Part shown: piece after piece, positions 1 through 11,245 of the stretch | How positions within the stretch are numbered: the first letter of the stretch is position 1 | Layout: each line of letters begins with the position of its first letter | NCBI RefSeq assembly: GCF_050436995.1 | Contig: NC_134753.1 | Span: forward strand, 11,470,001 to 11,534,000 | DNA: 64,000 nt | DNA from: Anticarsia gemmatalis | Lineage: Eukaryota; Arthropoda; Insecta; Lepidoptera; Erebidae | Reading direction: 5' to 3' | Notes under the pieces: model-generated | The model's database searches: none | Told to the model about the DNA's origin: nothing | Seen by the model: only the letters and a program-made list of their open reading frames with translations | Translations under genes and position numbers: made by a program

Positions 1-1149
1 AAAACCTAGTCCATCAGAATATAGTATCGTATACTATCATATATTTACAACAGCACTCCAAACGGTACAGTAGTTGTGGGCGTGGGTGACCCGCTATCAA
101 ACAGACAGATTTATGATTTAACTGCTCACTTGAATGCAATGTGACAGTAAATATGATAGTTTAATTTATAGCGGTCAGAATACGATAAACATCATTCGGA
201 ATAATATTATATGAAGTTTACTAGCGTAACAAAGTATACATGTATTATCATTTATCATACGCTAAAAGTGTTTTGATTCGTTTCTAAGACTTGAAATGCA
301 AATATCTTAGCTGACTCTACATTTATTTGATAATAATAATTGTTTAACTAAAAGCATTTTAGCAAATATAAATATCATGCAAAAACCCTCAAAAAGTGGT
401 TTTTAAATATGAAAAAGTCCGACTCCGGCCTCTATCCCTATAATATTTATAATCCTAGAGAAACTGAAGGGACCCTCTCATGGGTTTTTAGTCCCAAATT
501 AATTTACTAGTCAGTAATTTTATTTTACTACTTTTCTTGTTTCTTACTTTATTCCAAACTGAACGATACGACAAAGCAACATACAAAGTTTGCAGAGTTT
601 AGAATCTCTATTTGATTCCTACGCCATCTATTGGTGCAGTTCGTAAACGGTACTTACCAACTTAGATGCAAGTGAAAGTCAGTTCCAAGTTTAAAGTAAA
701 GATGGCAGTATTCTACAAAGCGGATCTGAGTATCTTTTTGTAAAATAAAAGAGCTTCTGAAACAAACTATTTCAAAAACAAAATACAAATAGATTTTATG
801 CTCTTTTTTATAAGAAAAAAAAAAGATACACTGTTTTTGGATGATGAAGAGGTAATTGCTCATACTGCTGTTTGTTTTACTGTCGAAAATGAAATTCTAA
901 CTAAAATGCCAATAAAAAAGAAATTACTGTGCTAATTAGAAAATCGTAAGGGTCGTTTTACTTTCTTCGAAATTAAAACATCAATCTTACAAAACAGAAA
1001 CGCAACGAGATTCTACCCGAATAAAATTTCGCAGACGTAAATATTTATGAGTTGTAACGTCCAGTGACAAAAACAACATTTTAATCTACATAAAATGGCA
1101 TCGCTATCAAAATTAAAAATAAAAGAAAAAAGCGGACATAATGCCAGGA
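1..1149. other. AT-rich upstream DNA, no gene seen
   Basis: I see no coding signal, RNA gene or clear repeat here. The few open frames are short and follow low-complexity AT-rich DNA. It is probably the 5' flank of the promoter-like stretch that follows. Confidence 0.4.
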
Positions 1150-1387
1150 TTTTTTTCCCGCGTTTCCCCATTCCCGCCGTCTGTATCCGAACTGTCATCC
1201 TAACAGAGTCCGTTCGGAATCCGTCGGGAGCGCGCGTCCCCTCGCCCGCTGATCGATTACCGCGAAACGAACTTATATCGAAGTTTGTAAGAATTGTTTG
1301 ATTCGAATTAGGAATTTTGTTTTTTTTTCGACATGTGAGTGAAGTTTTGTGTTTGTTTTTCTTTATTCGTTGGACGCAAAGTTTTTG
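1150..1387 (+). promoter_or_regulatory. Candidate promoter and non-coding first exon
   Basis: This stretch is clearly richer in G, C and CpG than its surroundings (about 1155-1290 is densest), which in an AT-rich insect genome usually marks a promoter or 5'UTR. It ends at a strong splice donor, GTAAGT, with the exon ending at 1387 and the intron starting at 1388. A weaker donor GTGAGT lies at 1335. I find no convincing TATA box and cannot place the start site. A short open frame crosses it but does not look like a protein. I infer that it is the 5'UTR exon of the gene whose first coding exon is at 46345-46452, because the strand agrees and no other exon is visible between; the link is unproven. 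Confidence 0.45.
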
Positions 1388-1389
1388 GT

Positions 1390-3420
1390 AAGTACCGTAA
1401 TAATTATGAAAAAAATAATCAATTTAAAATTAAACTATCTTTTCGGTCTTGTATGTAATTATTAAAAAATATGTGCACGTTATTGATGTTTAAAAGAAAA
1501 CCTATAAAAGTCTTTTACAACCATTTATTTCCATGTACCCTACTTTTTATCATGTTTGTTTCTCTATTTAAGTAAATAAAAAGATTTTAAAGTGAATAAA
1601 AGTCATTAATAATTAAATTATCCTCACAGGTAAAACTTAATGAGGTCTCGTTCCGTTTACATTTCCATATATTAAAATCTTGTCAATTTTCCAACACGAT
1701 TTACTATGCAAATTACTTGAAATGACACTTAACTTGAAGTAAACATAACTTACTTTATACTAAGTAGGAAGAACACCTGCCTTCATTAAATAATGTAGGA
1801 AAAAAAATATTTGTAAAAGAAAAGCAAAATGTTTTGCTACCGTCATTTATAAAAGTCGCTAAACAAATTAAAACTTTATAATCCTTTGATTACCGGAACA
1901 ACAGTAATAATTGGTATTACTTGATTTTTAATAAATGAGTTTACAAGTATTAATTTGAACTACAATAATTATATACTGATTCGTTGAACTAATTATTGCA
2001 TATTAACAGACTTTAAATAAAGGAATCGGTATTATTTAAGCTTCCTCGTATGAAATTCTTGTACTTTCATAAAGTAAGTTGCATTTATGATACGCGTACG
2101 CTATTTTCTAATTAAATGAGCGATTAGCAAAAGAACTGCAGAGTATTACATAATATTTAAAAGAAAATAGCTGGAAAAGTATAGAATCTATTAGCTTAAG
2201 ATTTACTTATTAAGTAAGTTACGGTATAGTTAAAATTTATATGAAAATGTAGTCAAGAATTATGTTATTATTTCAAATACTTTGTTTACGGTGTAAAGGA
2301 TATTTTTAATTTTAATAATCTAATTCAGAATGTCAACTATCTCCACGCTCAATAAGAAGATAATCTGTTCAGTAGTTAAATAGAGAAAGCATAAGAGACT
2401 GACAGACAGACTTTCGCATTACAATTAATTAATAAGTAAGCACATGGATGACTCCGATTCCATTATTCGCTATTCAAGTGTACTAGCGATGATTATTAGC
2501 ATTGGTACGTACATAAAGCGGCTTTCACACTTGACAGGACAATGGGCCTAATCAATTAGAGCAGCAATGTATTTACTACACAGATGTATATCGAAGATTG
2601 CTGATCGAGATAGTAATGGGCTGTAGATGATGTAGCCAGTGGTGTATTACATGCATTAGCACGAATAATGCTTATTGAATGTCATATGAACGAGCGTTGT
2701 TCCAGCGAAGTAAGCTTTGACAAAATCAAGGACAGAGGAAATCGATTTACAGGGTTTCAAAAATGTTTTTAAAAAATGGTGAGTAGTGATATGTATGTAT
2801 GTAAGGGAAATTAAGTTAGAACGTAGAAATAGAAAGAAATGGTCAAAAACAGCTTAGCTAGAGTGGAAAGTGTCTGAAAATTTACGAAAAAGGCTGTTGC
2901 ACATCAGTGAAAGTAGTGAAACACTAATATGAGCTAAAAAAATATTGGTATGAATGTCACTCCTATTCCATAAGAAACGTCGGATACTATGAATATAACA
3001 ATCTACAAGTTACTGTTAAACATTAACCTGATTGAAATGAGGTTACAGTTTTACAGACATTTTCAAAATCAAAGGGGCCGATTCTTTAATTACAATTAAA
3101 TTGATACGGTAAAACAGCTTCTTTGATTCACAATCATCTACTCTGAGTATTTTTGTTGCTCAAAATAAATAAATAAATAATATTTTCTTTCTTTCTTTAT
3201 TTAGGGTTAAAAGTTAAAAGATCAATGTATACTTCATTATTTCCTAAGCCGCCTCTATAATAACATATTATGCGCGCATCTATCAACAAACGCATAGCTG
3301 ACTTCGATAACTGAAAATAAATTAGAACTGAATGAAGCCATTCATTGAGAATGATGCGTGAATGTAACAATGTTGTTGTTCATTCACTAATGAACTTGAC
3401 TTTAATCTATGGTTTTGATA
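1390..3420. other. AT-rich intronic DNA
   Basis: Nothing recognisable except simple sequence: an AAATAAATAAATAA run and a TTTCTTTCTTTC run near 3165-3205. Confidence 0.4.
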
Positions 3421-3429
3421 GAGTAGGTA

Positions 3430-3530
3430 TCTATACTAGTATTAATAATACGGTAGTCTGTCTGTCTAATGGTCTATTTGATGTTGACGAAATTTCACGT
3501 GGATGTAGTTAAAGAAGACATTTATTTTAA
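3430..3530 (+). repeat. Decayed Helitron-like fragment
   Basis: The order of motifs (TATACTAGTATTAATAA, then GTCTGTCTGTCT, then GACGAAATTTCACGTGGATG) matches short insect Helitrons in plus orientation, but both ends are decayed. Confidence 0.35.
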
Positions 3531-4609
3531 GTAACGTCTAAATTATAATTTTAGCGGTTAGTCATGTGGGTTAGCTACTGTTCTATGTCTTGAATTTCTT
3601 CGAGTTCTTTAAAACACTTATTGAAGTACCCACCCGCACCTGGTTAGCTGGCGTAGTAAACTCCAGATCTAATTTCTCATTTTCTGTAAGGATACCCAAG
3701 TCTTATTCAAAGAGAAATAACAGAATAGACCATGCTCAAAATTTAGGCGTCACCATCTTTTTCATTATCTTTTCTACTAATTTCACGGTGAAAGGGCCGA
3801 AAAATATAACTATCAAATTAGCAGGCATCATAAATTTAGCTCGAGCCCGAAACTTATTTGCTGAAAAGGTAAAATTAGTGCCAAAGGTACGTTAAACGTG
3901 CTGACTAAATTTCATTAACGTTTACGATCTCAAGTGGATTAGCTTGACAGACCTTGAAATTCTGTTTTTCGTATGACAGCACTTTTGTACTCAAAAGGGA
4001 AATAGAGACTTTATTGACCGATTTTCCGTCCTAATTAGGTATCAATGACAATAATTGTTAGTATCTACCAAGATTCCTTTATAGGTAATTTATTTCTGTG
4101 GTGTCAGATGCTTCGATGACGTATCTCTGCTACCTCTTCTCCCATTGATTTGCACATTGACATGGTGCACTATAATGGGATATAAATTCCTAATAGAAAG
4201 ACTTGTCTCTTATAAAAATAAATAATAATAGCATCATAATCAGAGAGCAAACTGTACTTATAAGCGTATCCATCTACCTATTTAGAAAAATATTCACGTG
4301 ACATAAATACCTGGCGTATTAAAATAGTTTATAACCTACTTCAAAATTAATATCAAGAAGTCTAGAAACCCATATATTAAGTTTTGTGTTCGTCTCCATG
4401 AATCCTTAATTTAATTATTAAATATACGACTGCAGTTGCTTTTAAATAATTCAGCAGGGTTGTAAAGTGGCCGCATCTCCCCCGTGCGGTCGCCATGTGC
4501 ACTCCCTAAACGAGTAATATAAACAATTCAAATGCATTTAAAATATCGACACTAAATATAATATAGCTTATGTTTTAAACTTTAAAAATGTTCCATGGTT
4601 TTCAACCTC

Positions 4610-4735
4610 GCTATCCATATAAATAAAAATGAATGTATATACGCGCATAACTTTAAAACAACTGCACCAAGCCGGGTAATTCTTTTTTTAATGTGTTTCT
4701 TATACTTAGGACATACAGAATCGACGAAATCTAGA
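4610..4735 (+). repeat. Helitron-like fragment
   Basis: It begins CATATAAATAAAAATGAATG and continues with an AAACAACTGCACC segment typical of a common lepidopteran short Helitron family. The 3' end is unclear; a CTAG at 4796-4799 might be its end but is followed by G rather than T. Confidence 0.35.
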
Positions 4736-4801
4736 TTCCTGGTGCAATGGAATTAACGAACTATAACTGTACCCAGTCGACGTCAGGCAGGATGGCTAGG
4801 A

Positions 4802-4807
4802 TATTAT
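4802..4807 (+). repeat. Target-site duplication, left copy (TATTAT)
   Basis: Identical to 6495-6500 and directly abuts the left terminal inverted repeat. Confidence 0.6.
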
Positions 4808-5237
4808 CAGGGGCCGAAACAGGTCAGTAAAGTCAGTAAAAGTCAGTATTTTAGGACATGGTCAGTAAAAGTCAGTATTTTTGAAAATCGGTCAGTATTG
4901 TCAGTATTTTTCCAAACTCAATTATTTTTTTTTTGTTTTCCTCTGCTGTTGGCCAATCTTACACTTTCGATTTGCTCAGTGATGATATCTCTGGGCTGCT
5001 TTAGATATGCTCTGTATAGGTTGATGCCCTAAGTTTATATTAAAATTATGAAGCATCACATGACCTCAAAAAATATAAAATTAAACTATTTTTTTAAAAT
5101 CAGTATTTTTTAAATGAAAATTTCTTTAGCGGCGTTGCGCACTTTTTTGGAATGGGTAAAAACTTCTTAACTCGCGTCAGGACACGTGGCCTAATCCAAA
5201 ATTAGAAAGAACTAATCGAAAATTCGTAAGAACTGAT

Positions 5238-5247
5238 CGAAAATTCG
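5238..5247 (+). repeat. Flanking duplication of nested element, left (CGAAAATTCG)
   Basis: Matches 5996-6005 exactly. Because the target is itself a repeat containing this motif, the duplication is strongly suggested rather than proven. Confidence 0.55.
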
Positions 5248-5995
5248 GGTCTATCCCACTAGTCCCGTTGAGTTGTCCCGTGACGGGACAATTGGCACTA
5301 TTTTGTCCCAGTTGTCCCGTGGCGGGACAAGTGACACTGTTTTGGTGCCAGTTGTCCCGTTGCAGAAAAATCACGGGACTAATGGGACAGATGGAAGGGT
5401 CAAAACAACTGGTTCCATTGAGCTGTTGTGTGACCACAGGTACTTGGTACTTTGGTGGGATAGTAGATGATGAATTGTACGCTACTCTATGCAAAGTTTA
5501 GATTCACAAGAAGATTTTTTTTACCATTTGGGCTTTTCAATTTACAATTAAATCGACAAGAGTGTCTATATCTATGACCTACCATACCATAAATGTAAAA
5601 TGCTTATCCGAAATTCCCTACTTGAAAAAACATAATGTAAGGAAACTAAAAATATATTGTTAACAGGCCTCTGGAGCAGCTCAAACACTCAAGTCAATTC
5701 AACATGTACCTAATGTAATTTCAACTTATCTACTAAAAAAAATAGGAAAAAATGTACTACAACACAAAGTACAACGTCTGCTATCTTACTAAAGTACCAA
5801 GTACCTGTTGTTACACAACAACTCAATGGAACCAGTTGTTTGACCCTTCCGTCTGTCCCATTAGTCCCGTGATTTTCCTGCAACGGGATAACTGGCACCA
5901 AAACAGTGTCACTTGTCCCGCCACGGGACAACTGGGACAAAATAGTGCCAGTTGTCCCGTCACGGGACAACTCAACGGGACTAGTGGGATAGACC
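5248..5995. mobile_element. Nested foldback element with ~220-bp inverted repeats
   Basis: The arms 5248-5470 and 5776-5995 are near-identical inverted copies, starting GGTCTATCCCACTAGTCCC and rich in small GTCCCGTGACGGGAC palindromes; about 305 bp of AT-rich spacer separates them. CGAAAATTCG flanks both sides (5238-5247 and 5996-6005), consistent with a target duplication of 8-10 bp depending on where the boundary is put. Long inverted repeats with an 8-11 bp duplication fit a Mutator-like or foldback MITE better than a classic hAT. It has no coding capacity; the open frames in the arms are mirror shadows. The insertion lies inside the 41-bp tandem array of the larger element, so it is the younger of the two. 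Confidence 0.7.
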
Positions 5996-6005
5996 CGAAA
6001 ATTCG
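5996..6005 (+). repeat. Flanking duplication of nested element, right (CGAAAATTCG)
   Basis: Matches 5238-5247 exactly and is the first motif of the tandem array to its right. Confidence 0.55.
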
Positions 6006-6236
6006 TAAGAACTGATCGAAAACTCTAAAACCTGGTCGAAAATTCGAAAGAACAGATCGAAAATTCGTAAGAACTGATCGAAATCTCTAAGACCTGGTCG
6101 AAAATTCGTAAGAACTGATCGAAAACTCTAAGACCTGGTCGAAAATTCGTAAGAACTGATCGAAAACTCTAAGACCTGGTCGAAAATTCGTAAGAACTGA
6201 TCGAAAATTCGTAAGAACTGATCGAAAATTCGCAAG
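5996..6236 (+). repeat. Tandem array, ~41-bp unit of two related half-units
   Basis: CGAAAATTCGTAAGAACTGAT (21 bp) alternates with the related CGAAAACTCTAAGACCTGGT (20 bp) for about five to six full units. A short stretch of the same array in the same orientation lies left of the nested element (about 5205-5247), which shows that the array was split by the insertion. Confidence 0.8.
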
Positions 6237-6494
6237 ACGGAAAGTTCATTAGAATTTTTGGTGTTTAATGCAGTTTATTGAAGTTTAGTGGAGTTTATTG
6301 GACATTTTACACAATAAAAAAGGCGGTGTTGGTTGGCTATGGGGATGGTGGAGGCCAATAACTGAAAATAAGCTTTATATTTCACACCATTCACCCAAAA
6401 AACGGTTTGAAAATGGTCAGTATTTGGTCAGTATTTTTGAATTTTTGGTCAGTAAAATCAGTATTTTCGACCATGGAACTTGTTTCGGCCCCTG

Positions 6495-6500
6495 TATTAT
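6495..6500 (+). repeat. Target-site duplication, right copy (TATTAT)
   Basis: Identical to 4802-4807 and directly abuts the right terminal inverted repeat. Confidence 0.6.
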
Positions 6501-7740
6501 AAAACAAAGTCCCATGAGTTCGAGTCTGCATGTTTGTATGTTCGTGACTTAAAATAGGATTGAATGCGTTTTTTGCCAATAGGTGAGTGATTCTTGTTGA
6601 TGCTTCAATGTATAATTCATAAGTTTTACGTCAATTGGCTGAAATATGATAAGGAAGGTGGAAAATTCTTTTTTTATAGGTATGTCTGTACGTGCTGTAA
6701 TATCTGATTACTTTTTCTAACTATTACTTAACTTTATTTCAAAAACCCACCATACCAATCTCGTATTCAAAAGCTCACAATTCTGTCGTACGCAATAAAT
6801 AAAAAAACGGACTGGTCCACAATCACATGAATTAATACCCATTAAACCATCAAAAGCGCGTACAAAAGTCTTTTAAACAACCCTTTGCCTTAAACATCAT
6901 GGTATTTTTTTACTTTTATTTCAGAACTCCATTAAACGCATCAGCTCAAGGTCGGCTGGTCTATAATAATGCGAGTGAAGGGACTCTCCCCCGCATACGC
7001 ATCATGTGCACTACCCCTTACCAAATGTAAACATGTCCGAATTTGAAGTCGGTTTTGCTGTAGAAAAACATTTAAATTGATTGCAAAATCATGTACCTAC
7101 TTACGTAAAAGGAAATGTGATTTATGTACCCTTTTAGAATATACAATAATATACATAGGTACAGTAAGATATTTGAAATGACTACTGATTTTTAGTAACT
7201 GTGGCCAGGGTTACCAGGTACCAGGGTTATTAGAAGGGTAATAAAATATATTTTACGATATCGTTAGTTCCGTTAAGAATTAATAATACGAAAAAGTTGT
7301 AATAGTTTCAAAATTAGAAATACTCTACGGAAAATTGAGAATCATTCGACAACAATTATAGGAGTATTGATAAGAACTCATCACAAAAGAGAATAAAATA
7401 AGGTTTACTGATAGATAGATGGTATTCATAAATTCCTTTAGTGAAATAATTTAGGCATATCCGAAAAATGTAATAAAACTACTGGCAAAATAGTTAAAAA
7501 TATCTTTCAAACTACAAAGTGCAGCTAACATATATAAAATTCATCTCCCCCAAGGTCAGGAGGTATCGACAGTGCGTATCTTCATTCATCTCCCCCTCTT
7601 TCATTTAGGCAAGTTCCACCCTCACCGTAAAGGATAAACAATACTGTATTAAAACTGACGCTGTCGATAGAAACATGGTTTTGATGTTGATATATTACGT
7701 ATTTTTGGTTATTTCACTACAACGTTACTACACATTTTGC
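6500..7740. other. AT-rich intronic DNA
   Basis: No gene, RNA or clear mobile element seen. A short GC-richer patch at about 6960-7030 resembles patches at 4455-4510 and 8705-8770 only weakly. Confidence 0.35.
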
Positions 7741-7745
7741 TATAA

Positions 7746-7797
7746 ATTTGACAGTTTTAGTGTGCGATTGTCGTATCACACACTAAAACTGTCAAAT
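7746..7797. repeat. Perfect 19-bp hairpin with 14-nt loop
   Basis: The arm 7746-7764 (ATTTGACAGTTTTAGTGTG) is the exact reverse complement of 7779-7797. The whole structure is only 52 nt, short for a microRNA precursor; a collapsed MITE end is the simpler reading. Confidence 0.6.
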
Positions 7798-7884
7798 GTA
7801 TTGAAAAAAAGTACTAGGGTCTGACAGAATTATAACATTCTGATTAGTTAGACTACCTACATAATTATATTAACAGTACACAAC

Positions 7885-8013
7885 TATCGAAATGTATTTC
7901 AACGCTATCGACTATCGACAACCGGCAAGCAACCGTGAAATTTTGCATGAAAATATGATCAGCGCTTCTAGCAGGCGCTGTAGGAACTATTTTGGCATTA
8001 CATTTTAAATATC
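7885..8013 (-). repeat. Dispersed repeat family, copy 1 (CCAAAATAGTTCC core)
   Basis: Read on the minus strand it gives ATTTAAAATGTAATGCCAAAA, TAGTTCCTACAGCGCCTGCTAG and GCGCTGATCATATTTTC, aligning with the copies at 9502 and 25911. An outer CGATAGTCGATAG segment is shared with the copy at 9502. Class unknown; no coding capacity. Confidence 0.6.
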
Positions 8014-8019
8014 AGCATC

Positions 8020-9480
8020 TCGAGTTTAAATAATATGGTAGGTAACGTGCTATAGAAAAAACATGTACATATAAAAGAATGTATCGTCTCTAATACTACT
8101 CCAAAAAAATATAGTATAAAGTTACAAAAAACTCGTTTCGTATTTCATTTTAAACTGCAATTATATTATCTATTACTTACGACACAGGCAATCGTTTTCT
8201 AATACACTTTGCAGAGCTTAGCATAAGGAGGATAACTACTTAATCAATATAATGACTTAATCGAACCATACATAAGATCATTATTTTAATCATAAGTTCT
8301 AGTAAATTGCTTTACCGAGAAGAGTGAACGCTTTTCCTATGAAAGTTTATATTTTTGTCCTTAGACAATTACTTATAGTAATTTTACTAGAAAATGGCAT
8401 GATTGTGTTTAGTATGTGCAATAATCTTTATGATTGATAGAAGGTGTTGATCATTTATTGTTTTAAAACTATATAACTTTGAACACAGATAAATATTAAG
8501 CAAAACTGAACCAATAGATTGCTGAAAGCTAATACTATGACAAGACTTTAACTTCAACTTGGTAAAAACATCAACAGTAAAATTATATTACCCATCATTA
8601 TACTTTACAAAAAAAATCATGTTACCAAAATATCTCCCGAGGGACCAAAAAAATCCTTAAAGCAAATACAAAAAGCAACAGATTATCAATACATTCAATA
8701 CGTGTGCACTAAGCCGATGTAATAACGGCACCCCATCCCCAACCGTCATGTACACGCGCCCTATCTGAAACAATTTGCCGGTATGTATTAAGTGATATTC
8801 TATACTGTAATTTGTGAAATGTCTGGATTAGAATGAATTATTTGCATACTGTTGTCTTAGTTTCCTATAGGTATCGAATAAGCAGATTAGATTGTAATTA
8901 TTTGGATAAGATGATGAGTGAAGAGTTTTTAGCGAGTTGTCTTGTAGTGAGCACGACTGTTCGGCCATGAAGCCTCGAGATTCTGACTTTAGTAAAATGT
9001 AGTCTCTAGTTTTATTCCTGTGTTGAGTAAAAAAGATGGTCCTTATTTACGTTTGTATTGCATTTATATTTTTTTACTTTTATTGTTACGTTTTTTCCAA
9101 TTGTGTTGAGACCAATAAATAAAAGCATGAATAACCGAATTAAAATAAAGAATAGACTTTCAAAATCGAAGGTCGGGTCCCCACGATCGGCAGTCGCAGA
9201 CACTGTAAAAGAGACAGTTTTGTGCAAAGACTGCAGTCTTACTAGCGTAGGTTCGTAATTTAACGTGCCCTTCAAAATACGCAACCGCTCAGTTCAAATA
9301 CCACAAGAGCAACCCCTCTTCGGACCATTTCACTTAACCGCCAAGGGGAAATAGTTTGAAGACCACATCATTCATTTACGCTTGTCACTCAATAACAGAG
9401 AGTTGTCATTAAAACAGGAATACGTAGCAATTACCTATGGACTGTCTTTTCGAAAATTTCTTCAAGATCCAATAGCGCAA
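8020..9480. other. AT-rich intronic DNA
   Basis: No feature I can support. Short overlapping frames on both strands around 9012-9284 are opposite each other and look like chance. Confidence 0.35.
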
Positions 9481-9501
9481 TTCTCTACAGACAGTATTGA
9501 C

Positions 9502-9645
9502 CAGTATCGAGAGTTTGACATTAAAAATGTACTGCTAAAATAGTATCTAAGACGCCCGCTAGGGGCGCTGAACCGAATGTCATACAAATGTTTTCGATAG
9601 TTAGCCAGTTACCGGTAGTCGATAGTAGTAGAGAATCGAGCTACT
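9502..9645 (+). repeat. Dispersed repeat family, copy 2
   Basis: Contains AGTATCGAGAGTTTGACAT, then an AAAATAGTATC segment and ACGCCCGCTAGGGGCGCTGA, followed by a TCGATAGT-rich part shared with the copy at 7885-8013. Confidence 0.6.
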
Positions 9646-9734
9646 GGTGCTACCTTTGTAACAGTTCACAATATATATAATATGTCGTACTCGTTGACTG
9701 CCTCTGTGTTATCCGTGTACCATTTCACAAAGTA

Positions 9735-9900
9735 GTACTGCCTTGATTCTGTGGTGCGGTCGGTGGTGTATGCGACTGTCGTATAGACCTCTCAGGTTCG
9801 AATTCGGGGTTGAATTGTACAGTGGGCTTGGATTCAAGAAGTTAAGCACGCAAAGTCGGTCCTGCACCTGATCTCTCACTAGTTGTGAGTCGTAATATGA
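9735..9900 (+). repeat. tRNA-derived SINE remnant
   Basis: Contains TCTGTGGTGCGGTCGGTGGT (A-box-like) and CAGGTTCGAATTC (B-box), the head of a SINE family also seen at 28505, 28600, 33250 and 59055 and, inverted, at 25436, 32440, 37590 and 63880. Confidence 0.5.
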
Positions 9901-9904
9901 AACT

Positions 9905-11040
9905 AACTTATAACACTCCCTACCAATATTAAATTAATGTAAAAATTCTTCTTACATTGTATCAGGACTTTATAACCTGTATACACACTCTCAAAACTTA
10001 TTACCTCAGTGAAAATAAATACAGGATATTATAATTATAATTTGCAGTATTATAAAAAACGTTTGCAATTTCTAATCAGCCCTCGGTCCTCATGTATCAC
10101 TTATCGACGGGACCATTACTATAAATACGCGTGCATACGACGGGAGGGTAGCATCGGCTGCGTTTAACGGACATTATGCGACCAGTCGACCTTGATGAGA
10201 TAATAATTATAGCGGGGATGTGTTGTAGCTGTTTATATGAGCTAGCTTTTGTAGTTGATTGTTGTCAGGTATGTGTAACTATGATGTCAAGCGAAAGGTG
10301 ATTTATTACACTGCTTTTGTTTATTGCTAGATAAAATTTAAAGAATACTCTGTTCTTGAATCTGCATATCTTGGAATGGTTTGGTTAGAAAAGCTATCAC
10401 TGATTACGAAATTCCGACGCCTATGAGGAACTTCGTGCTCATTTATTTAATTGACAATATTTTAAAAAGTACTTACACAATAAAAAAAGTTATGTCTACT
10501 AATTAAATGTAGGTATATTATTGCACATGCTCAAGAAAGCAGACATTCTTTGTTCTTAATAACCAACAAGTGACAATAAAACTAACATGAAAACAAACTT
10601 AATTTGTAAACCAGAAGATAAACGTCTCGTCTGCTCCTAATTGTCACATGACTCATTGATAATGACTTAAAACATTTACTGCAGACAATCCATCAACGTA
10701 AACCCGATTTCACGTTGCTTCAAATAAAATGCTGACTCAAATCCAAAGTTACCGAAATATTGGCGCCTATGTCCAATTAGGTGCGGCAAACTTTATACGG
10801 CAGATTGAAAATGTCACGCGAACTCTAATTAAACAATTTGTTACGTCTGGCCAGCCAATTTGGACGTAATTTTCGTATTTACTTGCAAAATTTCTTTTGT
10901 ATGTTTAAGATGAAGTTATAATTGCTATGCATGTCGGAGTTTGTTGCTTTGCTGTTGAAACGTGTTTATTTTTGTTGGGAGTTTGCGTGTGTTGAACTTA
11001 CTTAGAGATACTTGAAATATCAGAAAGGGAAATGGCTTAA
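9905..11040. other. AT-rich intronic DNA with one GC-richer patch
   Basis: No gene seen. At 10118-10200 a TATAAATA is followed by an ACGCGTGCATACGACGGG GC-richer stretch, which could be a core promoter or a conserved element; I found no splice donor that would make it a first exon. Confidence 0.3.
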
Positions 11041-11042
11041 AA

Positions 11043-11245
11043 AATTGTTATAATATATATTTACGGTAAAGGAAAACATCGTGCTATGAAACCTTGAATG
11101 ACTAGATATTGTTTAATACATTTCTCGAGGGCATACAAAGTCCCCAACACGTACCTACTTGGCCAGCGTGGTAGACCCTAACTTCCCCTTTGTTCGGTTG
11201 GAAACCCTTGCCCAGCAATAGGACAGAAATGGGTTGAAAAAATCC
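11043..11245 (+). repeat. LINE/SINE 3' tail of the CCCACTGCTGGGCAA family (plus orientation)
   Basis: Contains ACGGTAAAGGAAAACATCGTG, TTGTTTAATACATTT, TTGGCCAGCGTGGTAGAC and CCTTGCCCAGCAATAGGACA in order, ending GGGTTGA. This abundant lepidopteran repeat looks like the 3' end of a non-LTR element (probably RTE-like); I know it from memory of moth genomes, not from a search. Confidence 0.6.

Larger units (their letters stand above)
4808..6494. mobile_element. Non-autonomous DNA transposon, CAGGGGCCGAAACA termini (hAT-like)
   Basis: The two ends are a perfect 14-bp inverted repeat, CAGGGGCCGAAACA at 4808-4821 and its complement at 6481-6494. They are flanked by the direct repeat TATTAT (4802-4807 and 6495-6500). 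Just inside both ends are clustered GTCAGTA motifs, about seven on the left (4823-4915) and three or four on the right (6414-6465), all in the same orientation; such subterminal repeats usually bind a transposase. CAGGGG ends suggest the hAT superfamily, but hAT duplications are normally 8 bp and here I can only defend 6, so the assignment is open. No transposase is encoded, so movement would need an enzyme from elsewhere. The element carries a tandem array and a second, nested transposon. Confidence 0.75.

Noticed and set aside
3590..3895. 101-codon plus-strand frame as a gene or exon
   Set aside because: No domain and no splice signals that fit; composition is like the surrounding intron.
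5248..5995. CRISPR array or bacterial-type repeat
   Set aside because: The genome is eukaryotic; the repeats have transposon ends and a tandem array without spacers.
5177..6015. Open frames of 65-105 codons on both strands
   Set aside because: They are mirror images of each other because they lie in the two arms of an inverted repeat; there is no protein likeness.
10118..10200. TATA box and downstream GC patch as an alternative first exon
   Set aside because: There is no strong donor within a plausible distance and no downstream exon to join; too weak to call.
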